The notes beneath the pieces were generated by a model, which was not told where the DNA came from, did no database searches, and saw only the letters and a program-made list of their open reading frames with translations. A stretch of 11,590 nt of DNA from Methylomonas sp. (lineage in GTDB: Bacteria; Pseudomonadota; Gammaproteobacteria; Methylococcales; Methylomonadaceae). The number at the start of each line of letters is the position of its first letter. Position 1 is the first letter of the stretch. The stretch covers positions 1-11,590 of the forward strand of contig JALSLS010000340.1 in NCBI GenBank assembly GCA_026988195.1, read 5' to 3'. Below are positions 1-5,245 of the stretch, in pieces. The position numbers and the translations under genes are program-made.

Positions 1-77
1 ACTCTAAAAACTTTTGGCACAAAAATGGCACAAGACCTAAAATGAAAAAGGCTTAGCGTGAGCTAAGCCTTTGAAAA
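1..77. other. Left flank; probable right end of a neighbouring element
   Basis: TGGCACAA occurs twice with an 11-bp period (15-22 and 26-33). It is followed by a hairpin (47-72) and then by the tRNA-derived repeat starting at 78. The inner right end of the prophage has the same order and nearly the same spacing: a CTGGGCAAT doublet of 11-bp period, a hairpin, then the repeat. I infer the end of a second integrated element whose integrase has a different arm specificity. Ordinary chromosomal sequence cannot be excluded from 77 bases. Confidence 0.45.
47..72 (-). terminator. Hairpin terminator beyond the displaced tRNA 3' end
   Basis: Perfect 11-bp inverted repeat AAAGGCTTAGC/GCTAAGCCTTT (47-57 and 62-72) with a 4-base loop. 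On the minus strand it is followed by a T-run, so it reads as a Rho-independent terminator for transcription leaving the tRNA. It probably ended the tRNA-Lys transcript before this prophage inserted. Confidence 0.7.
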
Positions 78-127
78 ATATGGTGGGCCGTGAGCGATTC
101 GAACGCTCGACCAATTGATTAAAAGTC
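78..127. repeat. attL: 50-bp copy of tRNA-Lys 3' part
   Basis: Identical to 11464-11513. Bases 81-127 match the last 47 nt of tRNA-Lys, including CCA, the T arm and the 3' side of the anticodon arm. At 128 the sequence leaves the tRNA, so this is a 3' fragment and not a working tRNA. It is the left boundary of the prophage and contains one copy of the integrase core site. Confidence 0.93.
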
Positions 128-139
128 CATTTATAGCAT

Positions 140-209
140 TAACTATAACTAACAATAATATACATAACAATAACTTAACCTGTAGCACAATAACTATAAG
201 TAACAATAA
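140..209. repeat. 19-bp direct repeats with three TAACAATAA motifs
   Basis: TAACTATAACTAACAATAA (140-158) recurs with one difference at 191-209, 51 bp apart. A third TAACAATAA lies between them at 165-173. The array sits between the attachment core and the arm-type doublet, where excisionase or host bending proteins usually bind. The same TAACAATA core occurs twice just upstream of the replication initiator. Role inferred from position only. Confidence 0.6.
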
Positions 210-219
210 ATTACTATGG

Positions 220-241
220 GCTGGGCAAAAGCTGGGCAAAA
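220..241. repeat. Left arm-type integrase sites (tandem 11-bp repeat)
   Basis: GCTGGGCAAAA occurs twice in perfect tandem (220-230 and 231-241). The same core, CTGGGCAAW, occurs twice with the same period and orientation at the right end (11400-11421). Paired short direct repeats on both sides of the core are the usual form of arm-type sites of tyrosine integrases. Binding is inferred. Confidence 0.65.
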
Positions 242-261
242 AAAAATTAAAGAAAATCTAA

Positions 262-486
262 TTATCCGTTAGGATACTTGCCAAACCATTTTTTAGAGAA
301 TGACATTATTTCTTTGTATTCCATGTTTTTAAAATCAAATAAAGCCCTTCTTTTAAAAGCCAGTATGGTTTTAATATCTTCTTCAATTTCAGGTGTTGTT
401 CCGTTTTTTTGAGTTAAACGAAAAATATTACCTTGAATTGAAGAAACTACCCCTGCTGCAACATCGGTTTCCATGTGAGATAACAT
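262..486 (-). CDS. Hypothetical 74-aa protein of the lysogenic operon
   Basis: I do not recognise this protein. The start at 486 is supported by AAAGGA 7-8 bases upstream. It is soluble, with no signal peptide or membrane helix, and has an acidic stretch followed by a basic, aromatic C-terminal third (around the FKNMEYKEIMSF segment). It lies 33 bases downstream of the lipoprotein gene on the same strand and is the last gene before the left attachment region. It is therefore probably co-transcribed with the repressor and expressed from the prophage, which would suit an immunity or superinfection-exclusion role. That role is a guess from position. Confidence 0.65.
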   Translation of the reverse strand: MLSHMETDVAAGVVSSIQGNIFRLTQKNGTTPEIEEDIKTILAFKRRALFDFKNMEYKEIMSFSKKWFGKYPNG

Positions 487-519
487 AATAAATCCTTTGG
501 TGACAATATGATCTTTAGC

Positions 520-936
520 CTAACTACAATCCATGAATTTTCTTAATTGTTTTATGCTGGTTCGTGGAATAGGCCATTTACTTTTCCCAATAAAGCTTTC
601 CTGATAGGCTTTAGTTCTCCACGGTGTAAATGTTAATTTATTATTCTTCGTGGTAATAACGTATCTCGTTTCCCTCTTCGCTAATTGATAGAATCGAAAA
701 CCTTCACCAATTAGTTTAAGAGTCTCTTTAACATTTAATAGCATCCCTTTTTTCTCAAAGCTGATAAATATTACTTTGTCATTTTCATAGGCATTCAATC
801 TTCTATTAGACATATTTGGTGGTGAGCTACACACAATGCTTTCTTTGCTTTTTAAGGTTTCCCATTGGGCTTTTTGCTTATTGTTCGAGCAAGAAGTCAA
901 ACTAGCTGCCATAAATATTATTAAAAAAAGTTTCAT
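520..936 (-). CDS. Phage-encoded lipoprotein, possible superinfection exclusion
   Basis: The protein is 138 aa. It begins with a lysine, a hydrophobic stretch and a lipobox, LTSC, with the lipidated cysteine at residue 16. The next residues are Ser-Asn, so the Asp+2 inner-membrane retention signal is absent and the outer membrane is the likely location. The mature part has further cysteines (around residue 36 and near the C-terminus) but no domain I recognise. A good ribosome site (AAAGGAG) precedes the start at 936. The gene lies 34 bases after the repressor gene on the same strand, so it should be expressed in lysogens. Small prophage lipoproteins expressed this way often block receptors or alter the cell surface; that function is inferred. 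Confidence 0.8.
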   Translation of the reverse strand: MKLFLIIFMAASLTSCSNNKQKAQWETLKSKESIVCSSPPNMSNRRLNAYENDKVIFISFEKKGMLLNVKETLKLIGEGFRFYQLAKRETRYVITTKNNKLTFTPWRTKAYQESFIGKSKWPIPRTSIKQLRKFMDCS

Positions 937-970
937 TTCAATATCTCTCCTTTATTTCAATCGTCGTAAA

Positions 971-1444
971 TTACTCAAATAGCCCTGATGTATCCTCTGC
1001 ATCATTGACTTGTTCATCATAGTCTTTTTTAATATTTATCAATATAGCCCTGTGAACCACATTAAATCTATCAAATACTAATTTTGTTACTACACCGTCT
1101 GAATGTTCTTTATCTAATTGATTCCATTCTTTCGTAGATATGCCGTAAGTTTCAAACTCATCTCTCTCATATTTATCAAGTGTATAGTCATTCCATATTG
1201 CTTTGATCTTAGGAGACACCTGCCCTATTTCTATATTGATCTCATTAAGCATTAACCATAAAGCATACTCTGGAAATACTGAACATACCTCACTTAAATA
1301 ACTTGCTCTTGGATCAGTTCCTTTGTTTTCTATGCTCTCTATTGTTCTTTTTGATACACCAGTTATTTTAGAAAAGTCACCTCTCCCTAAGCCCTCTGCT
1401 TCGCGAATCAGTCTAAGTTTCTCGTGTGTTTTTTTCTTTCGCAT
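971..1444 (-). CDS. XRE-family prophage repressor
   Basis: 157 aa. Residues 8-65 form a Cro/C1-type helix-turn-helix: the segment with GDFSKITGVSKRTIESIEN fits the turn and recognition helix of XRE regulators. Residues 66-157 are a C-terminal region without LexA/CI Ser-Lys peptidase motifs, so RecA-dependent self-cleavage is not expected. The gene faces the excisionase gene across a 96-bp region with two near-identical palindromic operators, and it probably binds them to keep the phage silent, as the Pf4 repressor does. I see no convincing Shine-Dalgarno sequence before the ATG, so translation may be weak or nearly leaderless. It heads a minus-strand unit with the lipoprotein and the 74-aa gene. 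Confidence 0.85.
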   Translation of the reverse strand: MRKKKTHEKLRLIREAEGLGRGDFSKITGVSKRTIESIENKGTDPRASYLSEVCSVFPEYALWLMLNEINIEIGQVSPKIKAIWNDYTLDKYERDEFETYGISTKEWNQLDKEHSDGVVTKLVFDRFNVVHRAILINIKKDYDEQVNDAEDTSGLFE

Positions 1445-1462
1445 ATTTAATAACAGCTTTGC

Positions 1463-1489
1463 TTGACTATACTCATATTTAAGTATAGT
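1463..1489 (+). promoter_or_regulatory. Probable rightward promoter for the excisionase operon
   Basis: TTGACT (1463-1468) resembles a -35 box. TATAGT (1484-1489) resembles a -10 box but leaves a short 15-bp spacer; TAGTGT (1486-1491) gives 17 bp. Operator O1 covers the spacer and -10, so repressor binding should block this promoter. Read from sequence only. Confidence 0.4.
1470..1487. promoter_or_regulatory. Operator O1 (imperfect palindrome)
   Basis: TACTCATATTTAAGTATA differs from O2 at two positions, both in the centre. It lies within a longer inverted repeat, ACTATACT/AGTATAGT (1466-1473 and 1482-1489). It overlaps the putative excisionase promoter and is the repressor-proximal site. 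Confidence 0.7.
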
Positions 1490-1498
1490 GTTCTTTGG

Positions 1499-1516
1499 TA
1501 CTCATATATGAGTATA
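1499..1516. promoter_or_regulatory. Operator O2 (perfect palindrome)
   Basis: TACTCATATATGAGTATA contains the perfect 14-bp palindrome ACTCATATATGAGT. It is centred 29 bp from O1 and lies before the excisionase start. Being the more symmetrical copy, it may be the tighter site; that is inference. Confidence 0.7.
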
Positions 1517-1540
1517 TGTTATTTTACATTAGGATTAATT

Positions 1541-1744
1541 ATGACAGAACCAAACACAAATCTCGACATTACAACAACACCAGTCTTCGTTCCAATTATG
1601 ACCCGAGAAAAATTTTCAGAAGTATCAGGGGTTGAAATAGGCGTTTTAACAGGTTGGATTAATCGCGGATACATACAAACGATAAAACATGGTAAACGAC
1701 GATTGATCAACATCGCATCCATGACACGAGATTGCACTTTATAA
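1541..1744 (+). CDS. MerR-like excisionase / early regulator (Pf Xis-type)
   Basis: 67 aa. The frame stays open upstream to 1463, but the ATG at 1541 is preferred because AGGA lies six bases upstream and the longer reading would run through both operators. Residues 20-58 form a short winged helix-turn-helix: a MTREKFSEVSG helix pair, then GWINRGYIQTIKHGKRRLIN. This matches small MerR/Cox-type excisionases that contact DNA through a basic wing. In Pf4 the equivalent gene, divergent from the repressor, encodes XisF4, which promotes excision and activates replication genes. It is the first gene of the rightward unit and should be silenced by the repressor. Confidence 0.75.
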   Translation: MTEPNTNLDITTTPVFVPIMTREKFSEVSGVEIGVLTGWINRGYIQTIKHGKRRLINIASMTRDCTL

Positions 1745-1905
1745 AACAAGTCCAAATCGCTGTTAATTACCCTTACAGCGTAAACAAAGTCCTGCATAAC
1801 TTGTCCTTCTTTATTGAGTAACTCCGTTCAACTGCAAACTCAATATTGAATTGATCAACAGGCGCAGGCATTTAATTTACTAAAGGGTTACTTAAAAGGT
1901 GAAAC
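1745..1905 (+). promoter_or_regulatory. Structured leader before the ssDNA-binding protein gene
   Basis: No gene is seen. Two inverted repeats are visible: CGCTGT/ACAGCG (1758-1763 and 1773-1778) and TATTGAGT/ACTCAATA (1812-1819 and 1838-1845). The first is enclosed by ACAAGT/ACTTGT (1746-1751 and 1798-1803). A weak TTGATC at 1851 could be a -35 box. Such a leader could carry translational autoregulation of the ssDNA-binding protein, which is known for Ff gene V, or an attenuator. Confidence 0.4.
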
Positions 1906-2202
1906 ATGAAAACACAAATGCAAATAGAAATCATCGGTGCTGAACGCTTCGATATAAACGGCACAAAAATCGCAAAAATGTACTTACTACAAGATGCAGA
2001 TGCTACTAATCCAAATACAGTAGGTCGCTCGGTAATGGGTGCTAAGTGTGATTATGACTTACTCGACAAAATGCAAGGACTAAGCTACCCCTGCAAAATA
2101 ACAGCTACTGTACAAATCGTTATGGGAAAAGGTAAAGCTACAACCCTTCGAGTCGAAGATGTAGAAGTACCACCACAACACTCTGCAAAAAAAGCGGCTT
2201 AA
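1906..2202 (+). CDS. ssDNA-binding protein (inovirus g5p-like)
   Basis: 98 aa, preceded by AAGGTG five bases from the start. The protein is rich in short beta-strand-like segments with scattered aromatic and basic residues (MQIEIIGAERFDINGTKIAK at 5-24; CKITATVQIV near the middle) and ends in a lysine-alanine tail, as expected for a small OB-fold protein. It occupies the place of the Pf1/Pf4 helix-destabilising protein, between the excisionase and the small coat genes. It should coat newly made single-stranded phage DNA, stop conversion to double-stranded form and present DNA for packaging. The assignment rests on size, composition and gene order more than on a diagnostic motif. Confidence 0.7.
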   Translation: MKTQMQIEIIGAERFDINGTKIAKMYLLQDADATNPNTVGRSVMGAKCDYDLLDKMQGLSYPCKITATVQIVMGKGKATTLRVEDVEVPPQHSAKKAA

Positions 2203-2221
2203 TTGCAATGCGTTATCCACG

Positions 2222-2271
2222 CTTAATACACAGTGTAGACACCATTAAAAGTGTCGTAGCTGTGTGTTAAG
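2222..2271. other. Long two-part hairpin after the ssDNA-binding protein gene
   Basis: The outer stem CTTAATACACAG/CTGTGTGTTAAG (2222-2233 and 2260-2271) matches at 11 of 12 positions; a symmetrical 4+4 internal loop follows, then the inner stem GACAC/GTGTC (2238-2242 and 2251-2255). No T-run follows on the plus strand, so it is not a standard terminator. It could protect or process the abundant SSB message, or act in the single-stranded genome as a packaging or minus-strand origin hairpin. Confidence 0.7.
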
Positions 2272-2299
2272 GGTGGGTAACCAAGTCATATCTAAATAT

Positions 2300-2548
2300 A
2301 TGAAAATATTAGTTCTTACCTGTTCCGACCCAACAAAAGTTGGTCACATACAAGGTCATTGCCCTTACAACAAACGCTCATGGCAAGAACTGGAAATACC
2401 CGATATTACTTTTTGGGAATCCCTTATTACAACTTTTTCATCAGAACATTTTGCAATGATTGTTTTAGGCTCAATGACTGCTTTGGCAACTGGGTTTGGT
2501 GTGGGGCTTATTGTCAATATGGTAAGGCGTGGTAGAAATATCATTTAA
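2300..2548 (+). CDS. Small membrane protein, candidate minor coat protein
   Basis: 82 aa from the ATG at 2300. GTG codons further upstream (2264 in the same frame) fall inside the arm of the preceding hairpin, so I prefer the ATG, although no clear ribosome site precedes it. The N-terminal part has two cysteines (LTCSDP and GHCPY) and may hold a disulphide or metal. A membrane helix follows (about residues 52-74, MIVLGSMTALATGFGVGLIV), then a basic RRGRN tail. It corresponds by position to one of the two small Pf4 genes between SSB and major coat. A virion-tip or assembly role is likely but not shown. Confidence 0.7.
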   Translation: MKILVLTCSDPTKVGHIQGHCPYNKRSWQELEIPDITFWESLITTFSSEHFAMIVLGSMTALATGFGVGLIVNMVRRGRNII

Positions 2549-2567
2549 ACATCTGGGTGTACATAGT

Positions 2568-2675
2568 ATGAACAAACAAGATATTTATTTAATTTTGATT
2601 ATTTTCTCTTGGTTATTTTTTGTTTTTCTTTTTTCGTATTCAGTTGGTGTATTTAAAAAGAATAAAGATGATTAA
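2568..2675 (+). CDS. 35-aa single-helix protein, candidate pVII/pIX-like tip protein
   Basis: The frame encodes a short polar N-terminus (MNKQD), about 20 hydrophobic residues (ILIIFSWLFFVFLFSYSVG), and a charged tail ending KKNKDD. Length and layout match the tiny tip proteins pVII and pIX of Ff phages (32-33 aa). GGGTG about eight bases upstream can serve as a weak ribosome site. The gene starts 20 bases after the previous stop and precedes the structured leader of the major coat gene. It is too short for most gene finders. Confidence 0.6.
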   Translation: MNKQDIYLILIIFSWLFFVFLFSYSVGVFKKNKDD

Positions 2676-2682
2676 TATTTTT

Positions 2683-2737
2683 TCATGTTGTTTTAAGTAG
2701 CTGGACAACATGAGTTTTTAAACCTTCTTACAGCTAC
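2683..2737 (+). ncRNA. Putative H-type pseudoknot in the coat-gene leader
   Basis: Stem 1 pairs TCATGTTGT (2683-2691) with ACAACATGA (2705-2713), 9 bp perfect. The loop holds GTAGCTG (2697-2703), which pairs perfectly with downstream CAGCTAC (2731-2737). Loops of 5, 1 and 17 bases suit a classical H-type pseudoknot. It ends six bases before the AAGGAG ribosome site (2744-2749) of the major coat gene, so it could control translation or messenger stability. Function inferred. Confidence 0.5.
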
Positions 2738-2757
2738 AAAATTAAGGAGTTTCTAAA

Positions 2758-2994
2758 ATGAAACAATTTAAACAAGCACTAAAGTTCGGCTCTACAGCAC
2801 TTGCTGTTGGTCTAGTTGGTACTACCCAAGTATGGGCAGAAGCTGATGCAACTGTTACAGCAGGTATTTCAGGCGCAATCACTAATGCAGGTGATACCGC
2901 TAAAGCAGTAGGCATCTTGCTAATTACAGCAATGGTTATTGTTATGGCTGTTACATGGGCTATGGGAATGCTTCGTAAAGGTAAAAACGGTTAA
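2758..2994 (+). CDS. Major coat protein precursor (pVIII/CoaB-like)
   Basis: 78 aa. Residues 1-27 are a signal peptide: basic start, hydrophobic core, and VWA cleavage site before E28. The mature protein is 51 aa with the pattern of filamentous-phage major coat proteins: a short acidic N-terminus (EADATV), a small-residue-rich amphipathic stretch, a membrane helix at 49-70 and a basic C-terminus (RKGKNG) that faces the DNA inside the virion. The start is set by AAGGAG eight bases upstream. A strong terminator follows within 110 bases, which fits the high, separate expression typical of this gene. It waits in the inner membrane before assembly by the Zot/pI machine. Confidence 0.93.
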   Translation: MKQFKQALKFGSTALAVGLVGTTQVWAEADATVTAGISGAITNAGDTAKAVGILLITAMVIVMAVTWAMGMLRKGKNG

Positions 2995-2996
2995 AC

Positions 2997-3071
2997 GTGC
3001 TATTTACCATCATCCTAGGATTTAGCTTTGTAACAGCTTTTACAGTTGGGTTGTTTATCGCATCCCAATAG
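2997..3071 (+). CDS. 24-aa hydrophobic peptide, candidate tiny minor coat protein
   Basis: A GTG-started frame two bases after the coat-protein stop encodes 24 residues that are almost entirely one membrane helix (LFTIILGFSFVTAFTVGLFI) ending ASQ. It lies before the coat terminator, so it would be transcribed with the major coat gene. The only upstream ribosome-like site, AAAGG, is about 13 bases away, so translation may depend on coupling. Very small hydrophobic tip proteins are common in inoviruses, but chance cannot be ruled out at this length. Confidence 0.4.
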   Translation: MLFTIILGFSFVTAFTVGLFIASQ

Positions 3072-3075
3072 CGAG

Positions 3076-3102
3076 AAGGGAGGATAAAACCTCCCTTTTT
3101 TT
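3076..3102 (+). terminator. Rho-independent terminator after the major coat gene
   Basis: Stem AAGGGAGG/CCTCCCTT (3076-3083 and 3090-3097) with an ATAAAA loop, followed by a run of T to 3102. Placing a terminator directly after the major coat gene is classical for filamentous phages: it makes coat messages abundant while pIII and later genes get less transcription. Confidence 0.92.
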
Positions 3103-3108
3103 AATACT

Positions 3109-3489
3109 ATGAATTTACTCTCAAAAACATTATTAACTATCATCATCACATTAAGCATAAATACTGCTACTGCTGATAAATACCTGTATCAATTAACAGT
3201 CTGTGGTGACTACATTCATTCAGATAATATTTATGATCTTGTAAAAGCAACTAAAAAATCTTGCTTCATAACATTCGGCAAATCATACGGTACTGGGTTC
3301 AATATTCTGGATGGTCGCTACTTCATCTATTACATTCACAAAGATAAAAATAAACCTAAGTATGACTTTTTCTTAGTTAAGAATGAGAAAATTAAAAAAG
3401 CATACTCATTATGCAAATCAAAATGTTTAAAAAACAGTAAGAATATAAGCGTTTACTCACCAAATAAATGTGAATGCTATGGCTCATAG
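3109..3489 (+). CDS. Secreted six-cysteine protein coupled to the adsorption gene
   Basis: 126 aa. The signal peptide runs to ATA (residue 22) before D23. The mature part is lysine- and tyrosine-rich with six cysteines (32, 52, 102, 106, 121, 123), an even number that suits disulphides in the periplasm or virion. I recognise no domain. The gene starts only seven bases after the coat terminator, with no good ribosome site visible, and its 3' end overlaps the start of the pIII-like gene in another frame, so the two are likely translationally coupled. Pf4 has no gene here. A virion-tip component, a chaperone for the adsorption protein or a receptor-related factor are all possible. Confidence 0.7.
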   Translation: MNLLSKTLLTIIITLSINTATADKYLYQLTVCGDYIHSDNIYDLVKATKKSCFITFGKSYGTGFNILDGRYFIYYIHKDKNKPKYDFFLVKNEKIKKAYSLCKSKCLKNSKNISVYSPNKCECYGS

Positions 3490-4906
3490 TCGTTTACTAA
3501 TTATCGTATTTCTAATCATCACAAGTTCTGCTAATGCAGTTGAATTCGTGAATGATGAATATCTTTCATGCCCGATATTAACTACCACTTCGTTAAAATA
3601 TTCAAACCTTCAAGCATCAAGCTATTCCAAGAATGGCATAACAACAACATTTAGCTTTACTGGTCAAATGTACAATGATGTATCAAGCTTGGTTAATGGT
3701 GTTGAATCAACAATATTAACTTCATATCAAGCAAGCATAGCAAATGACGTTGTAATAACTTATCAAGCCGAAAAGTATTATGCTGGTAACACGAACACCT
3801 CGGGGAAATTACATTTTACTTACAATGTTAGCTCGGTAAGTGCTGGTTATTCTGAATCTCTCCATTATCACTACATCTTTTTTACCTATGAATGTTTAGA
3901 AAATGTTTGCCCTGATGGATTCCCTTCTGACCTATTAGGTTATACAGGCTGTGATCGACCATACCTAAAACAATGCTCTGATAATTCCTACGCACTGCAA
4001 ACCGCTAATTGTCCTGTTACATATACGAATCAAGAATGTGATAGTGAGACTACATGCTTAGAATGGTCAAGGATTCAAGGTAACTGTAATTTAGATACTG
4101 ATACATATAGCTTCAATTATACTGACCCTGACAATCTATCCTTCTCATGTACAACAGTAGCAACTAATCCCGACCCTGATCCCGACCCAAACCCTAATCC
4201 TACTCTCGCCTACATCTCTGTTATTTCTGATTCAGCAATTACGCAAGCTATAGAGCAATTAAGACAGCAAGTATTAGAGTCAGCTACCAGAACTGATCAA
4301 AGAATACATGATGAAACAGCATCATTAAGGTCAGGATTACAATTCACAATAGAAACTTCAAGTGGCTTTATTCGTGACAGTTTAAGTCAAAATAGAGCAG
4401 ATGCCGTTGCTAATGCTGATCGTATAATTAACTCAATTGCAGGTTTAAATAACAAAATTGGTCAACTTGGTGATGGTAATACTATTAACGCCAATAACAT
4501 TATTGATTCCTTGGAAAACCTAGGTGCTGGTAGTGTGTCCGTTGACCTAACCAGTCTCGAATCCAAGACAGATACCTCTAATCAACTTCTCACTAATATA
4601 AAAGATAACCTTACAACAACTGCACCAACAGGTGAAGTAACAGATTTTCCTGATTCTGAAACAGAATTGAATGCTAAAAAACAAGAGTTTAGCGATTACC
4701 TAAACACTCAAACAGATAGAGTTACTGCGCTCTTCGATATTAATAATATTTCATTTGCAGGAGCAATGCCTGATATGAGCTTTCAAATTCTTAACAATAC
4801 TTTCACTGTAGACACCACTTGGATTGAGTACATTCTTGTTTTTCTCGGTGTTCTTGTTGTTCTTTGGGCTTATTACGATGCCCTCATTATTGTATTGGGT
4901 GGTTGA
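3479..4906 (+). CDS. Minor coat / adsorption protein (pIII, CoaA-like)
   Basis: 475 aa from the ATG at 3479; an in-frame GTG at 3470 would add three residues. Neither has a clear ribosome site, and both overlap the previous gene. The signal peptide is residues 1-20 (ANA before VEF). The N-terminal region is rich in beta-like Ser/Thr segments, with nine of its ten cysteines clustered at about 139-224. A PDPDPDPNPNP linker follows at about 231-241. Next comes a long helical, coiled-coil-like region, and a membrane anchor spans the last 28 residues. This N-domain/linker/anchor plan is that of pIII proteins, which bind the host pilus or surface receptor and release the virion. The N-terminal domain should set host range. 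Confidence 0.88.
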   Translation: MAHSRLLIIVFLIITSSANAVEFVNDEYLSCPILTTTSLKYSNLQASSYSKNGITTTFSFTGQMYNDVSSLVNGVESTILTSYQASIANDVVITYQAEKYYAGNTNTSGKLHFTYNVSSVSAGYSESLHYHYIFFTYECLENVCPDGFPSDLLGYTGCDRPYLKQCSDNSYALQTANCPVTYTNQECDSETTCLEWSRIQGNCNLDTDTYSFNYTDPDNLSFSCTTVATNPDPDPDPNPNPTLAYISVISDSAITQAIEQLRQQVLESATRTDQRIHDETASLRSGLQFTIETSSGFIRDSLSQNRADAVANADRIINSIAGLNNKIGQLGDGNTINANNIIDSLENLGAGSVSVDLTSLESKTDTSNQLLTNIKDNLTTTAPTGEVTDFPDSETELNAKKQEFSDYLNTQTDRVTALFDINNISFAGAMPDMSFQILNNTFTVDTTWIEYILVFLGVLVVLWAYYDALIIVLGG

Positions 4907-4907
4907 T

Positions 4908-5231
4908 ATGCAAGATATTATAGATTTACTTACTAATGCTTGGAACTCCTTTAAAGAGCTTCTATCGGACTTCGGCACATTTCTAGTAAACAGTTTCTTA
5001 ACAATGATAATAGATACCATGATGTGGTCTGGTGAACTAGCTTTTAATCTATTCAGTACTTTAATAAATGGTCTAACGCTTGATTCAAAAATAAATGCTT
5101 ATGCCACTCAACTTCACCCTTCAATTGGCTATGTCTTTGATGCTCTAAACATAGCAACTTACATACAAATCATAGTCGCTGCTTACATCACAAGAATAGT
5201 TCTTAAAATGACGATGCCATTCTATAAATAA
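4908..5231 (+). CDS. pVI-like minor coat protein (DUF2523-type)
   Basis: 107 aa. The frame is open upstream, but the ATG at 4908 lies one base after the pIII stop and is preceded by GGGTGG, whereas the longer reading would overlap pIII's membrane anchor. The protein has a membrane segment at about residues 21-40, a second hydrophobic region at 42-55, and a C-terminal helix at about 78-98 (ALNIATYIQIIVAAYITRIV) that ends in a short basic, aromatic tail. This is the usual form of the inovirus pVI family found between pIII and Zot. It caps the virion end with pIII. Tight spacing suggests coupled translation. Confidence 0.82.
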   Translation: MQDIIDLLTNAWNSFKELLSDFGTFLVNSFLTMIIDTMMWSGELAFNLFSTLINGLTLDSKINAYATQLHPSIGYVFDALNIATYIQIIVAAYITRIVLKMTMPFYK

Positions 5232-5245
5232 AGGAGAATTGATAT

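Noticed and set aside
78..127. Second tRNA-Lys gene at the left end
   Set aside because: Only the 3' 47 nt are present; the sequence departs from tRNA at 128, so there is no acceptor 5' strand or D arm.
140..241. Repeats near attL as a CRISPR array
   Set aside because: Repeats are short and AT-rich, without regular spacers, and no cas genes are present; arm or excisionase sites explain them better.
1463..1540. N-terminal extension of the excisionase reading frame
   Set aside because: It would be translated from both operators and the promoter; the ATG at 1541 has a proper ribosome site.
1519..1797. 92-aa minus-strand frame opposite the excisionase gene
   Set aside because: It is antisense to a gene with a good ribosome site and DNA-binding motif, has no domain of its own, and would cross the regulatory region.
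4751..5020. 89-aa minus-strand frame across the pIII/pVI junction
   Set aside because: It is opposite the pIII membrane anchor and pVI start, with no supporting ribosome site or motif.
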